A stretch of DNA of 64,000 bases from Athripsodes cinereus. Its lineage: Eukaryota > Arthropoda > Insecta > Trichoptera > Leptoceridae. The DNA lies in the NCBI GenBank assembly GCA_947579605.1, contig OX388309.1:20527071-20591070 (forward strand). The letters are read 5' to 3'. Below are positions 61,623 through 64,000 of the stretch, in pieces. The notes under the pieces are model-generated. The model saw only the letters and a program-made list of their open reading frames with translations, was not told where the DNA came from and did not search any database. The translations under genes were made by a program, and so were the position numbers. Within the stretch, counting starts at the first letter, position 1. Each line of letters begins with the position of its first letter.

Positions 61623-64000
61623 GATGTGTGAGTAGGTACTCAACAAAACTATGTAGGTATATAATATTATTTATTTTATCGATTGTATAGTTGAATACAT
61701 ACCTATTATTATTTAGTATGTATGTATGTTTGTTTGTGTGTTGTATGTTGGAAGTGACTTTAAAACCGATCCCAGAGCTGGCTGACTGTCGCTGCTAACT
61801 AGATACGCCCAGAAGTGGTGTAGTTTCTCTATTGACAACTTCCCAAACAATAGATTGTGAGAATAAAGCGATAGATTTTTCACGATTGCCTTTTATATTA
61901 TTTGCCATGAAATGTTTGATTGTGTTCTATCAATATGGTTCTAAAACAAGGTTGACAAAAAGCTAAATTAGAAATTTCAATTATAGTAAAGTAAAAAAAA
62001 AAACGGCGACTTCAGCGTGCAAATTGTTCAAACTCCATGTTTTCTATTTTATGTTTAAAGGTTCTCCAGTCATTTATGAGTAATCAGGGGAATTATATTT
62101 AGGTAAATCTTAAAAAAATATTTGATTTTTTTAAATTAATTAATATAATTTTCATTAAAATTCAACAGTGTCTTTCATGCGAATAAATATTGAATTGTAA
62201 TGAAACGAGTGACAGAAAATTCAAACTTTATATGGAAATGAGTATACCAAATTAGTGACTGGGCAACCAAATATTGGGAGCGACGATATAGTTCTAAAAT
62301 GAGCGACCACTTATGCAGTTCTTGTGATCATTCTCGTATAATAACAAAATAATAAATGAAAAATTGACAGACAATATATTTAATACGACCCGCATTTTAC
62401 TTACGAGTAAGATGACGTGTATATAAAACTAAAAATATTGTGAAAAAGAAGGTGGTTGACAGACGGATACCATTTTCGTACACGAAATTATAGGTTCAAG
62501 ATTTGTTGCTAGCTTACTCCGACTTCCAATACAAGCATATAGTTTTATATGAGGGTATATATATATACACTTAATATATATATATCTATTTAAAAAAAAA
62601 TAAAAGAACCCGTATAAGCAAAATAAAATTCAGAACAAAAATATAATTGACGTATTTATTTGGATATTTTCTATTATTTGCTCAATATAGGTATATAAAC
62701 TATAAACGCTCAGTTAGCTTAGTTTTTCGTTCGTTGTTTAGTATCTTCAATCGTTAACCAAATGTATCAATGACTCGTTTTTCGCAGCACGGCTATGATT
62801 TTTGTCACTCGATATTCGTCGTAAACTTAGTTTATATGTCGCACTAATAGAGTCAGCCGATTTTTAGTCAACCATTTGTTCACCCATTTAAATATTTCTC
62901 ATAAATAATTTATAATAGGTAGGTATATTAAAATAATTCAGTTTATATTTATGGTAGCCCTGAATGTGTCTCAAAATCACCAATATTTCGGCAACTGTTG
63001 ATCTCAAATGACCCTTTGTTCCACTCCATGTTTTGTGTCATCTTTTCATACATCAGCGGATTGCTACAAGAGTCATTGTGTCTAGAATCAACAGACTCCT
63101 ATCAACACATCGTAAGCTATTCACTATTATGCTTGAATAATGTCCTACACAGTTTGAAATGTTGACTTATCCATCTCAATATTTCAATTGTGCATAATAA
63201 TGTCAAAAATGAAAAATAAATAAGTTAAGTACCTAGCGCTATTTATTTATTTTTGGCGTTTAATTAAAAAAAACGTTCAATCTTATGTACTATAAGTATG
63301 ATTTATTATTATTATAATATTTATTTTACCAATATCAATAGGCATAACACAATTTTGTGTAAATTTTATACTCCTTTTTTATCGATGCATGGTGTGGATG
63401 TAAATTATATGTGTGAATAAATTTCCCATCATTTTTTGTTGTAAATATTATCCAGACATAGGTCGATCATCTAAAGGCGTAAAACCAATATGAAAGACTT
63501 TATAACTTTATAATAGTTATTTAGTTTTAGAAGATCACCCTACTTGGTTAAATATTTACGTTACGTAAATTAAAGTTGTGAAATATGTATCTAGAGAAGA
63601 ATGTGCTGAATGCAGATTCTCAAAAAGGTTTTCTCACTCCGGTTCATTATGAGATTTTATATAAATTGGAAAGCTACTTAAATTCCGTAATGATTACACT
63701 TTATTTTAATTAAGTTACGGATTATTTTGTGGACGGCTTTTATGATTCTGCCATTAATTAACATTGTCCCATTTCTCCGCTTTCTCAGTCCTGATTGGTG
63801 AAAGCTCTGTAGAACCTGCCTAATAATAATATTCAACCTTTCATTAGTATCTAATAATGATATGATACTTATATAAGTATATACCTAGTTAACCCTCAAT
63901 ATTTCCAACAAAGGTGATCCCACGTGATGGTTTTATTAAAATTTAAGTTATTAATTTAAAATATTGGAAAACGCACCCTAAACTAATTAACTCAGCACCT

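Larger units (their letters stand above)
58139..64000. other. Presumed first intron or downstream flank of the CpG-island gene
   Basis: Contains one LINE tail, the 59.2 kb repeat scrap, the ATTC microsatellite and a (TA)n run near 62560-62590. No second exon recognised. If the splice donor at 58139 is real, this whole interval is intronic. Confidence 0.35.

Overview
The window reads as a gene-poor, AT-rich, repeat-laden piece of an insect nuclear genome, most likely Lepidoptera. The evidence is the pervasive GTAGGTA/TACCTAC motif, tRNA-derived SINEs with a 'GGGACTAG(C)TCGATCTGTG' body, many 5'-truncated non-LTR retrotransposon tails (including 3' UTRs with 'GAGTTTATCGC...GCGATCTCTTCCAACTAACC' on the opposite strand), several MITE/foldback families and hAT remnants. 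Aphids share the TACCTA motif, so the order is an inference and no species can be named. Nothing resembles bacterial gene organisation. Almost all short open frames are chance or sit in broken transposons.

One host gene can be built from sequence. It lies on the minus strand between about 12.0 and 9.85 kb. A TATA box is followed by a 9-bp coding exon (11941-11933), a 91-bp intron, a 44-bp exon (11841-11798), a 1374-bp intron and a terminal exon (10423-9847). Splice sites and phases agree at both junctions. The 209-residue product has an N-terminal hydrophobic signal-like segment, a furin-type RNKR site, other basic sites and a curious RIVGG near its C terminus. It looks like a secreted precursor of unknown family. 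Its large intron holds a decayed LINE in the sense orientation.

A second probable gene start is the CpG- and GC-rich island at 57.36-57.75 kb, with a GC box, an arthropod-type TCAGT initiator and a candidate splice donor at 58139 on the plus strand. The remainder of that gene would lie to the right, largely outside the window. The roughly 45 kb between these two loci contains no gene I can support.

Repeats by region: 0-9 kb, SINE, LINE tails, hAT-like remnants and a hAT transposase scrap bracketed by CCCGGG-rich inverted arms; 10-19 kb, at least six LINE fragments from several families and two SINE copies; 19-36 kb, hairpin elements, a 40-bp perfect palindrome, RTE-like fragments and a foldback element carrying a nested insertion and flanked by 12-bp direct repeats; 35-40 kb, a pair of 256-bp MITEs in opposite orientation and a fresh 3 x 84 bp tandem repeat; 40-57 kb, a large foldback, more LINE scraps and a (TAG)n-tailed repeat family present at least seven times across the window. 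Percentages and family names are by eye; no database search was run.
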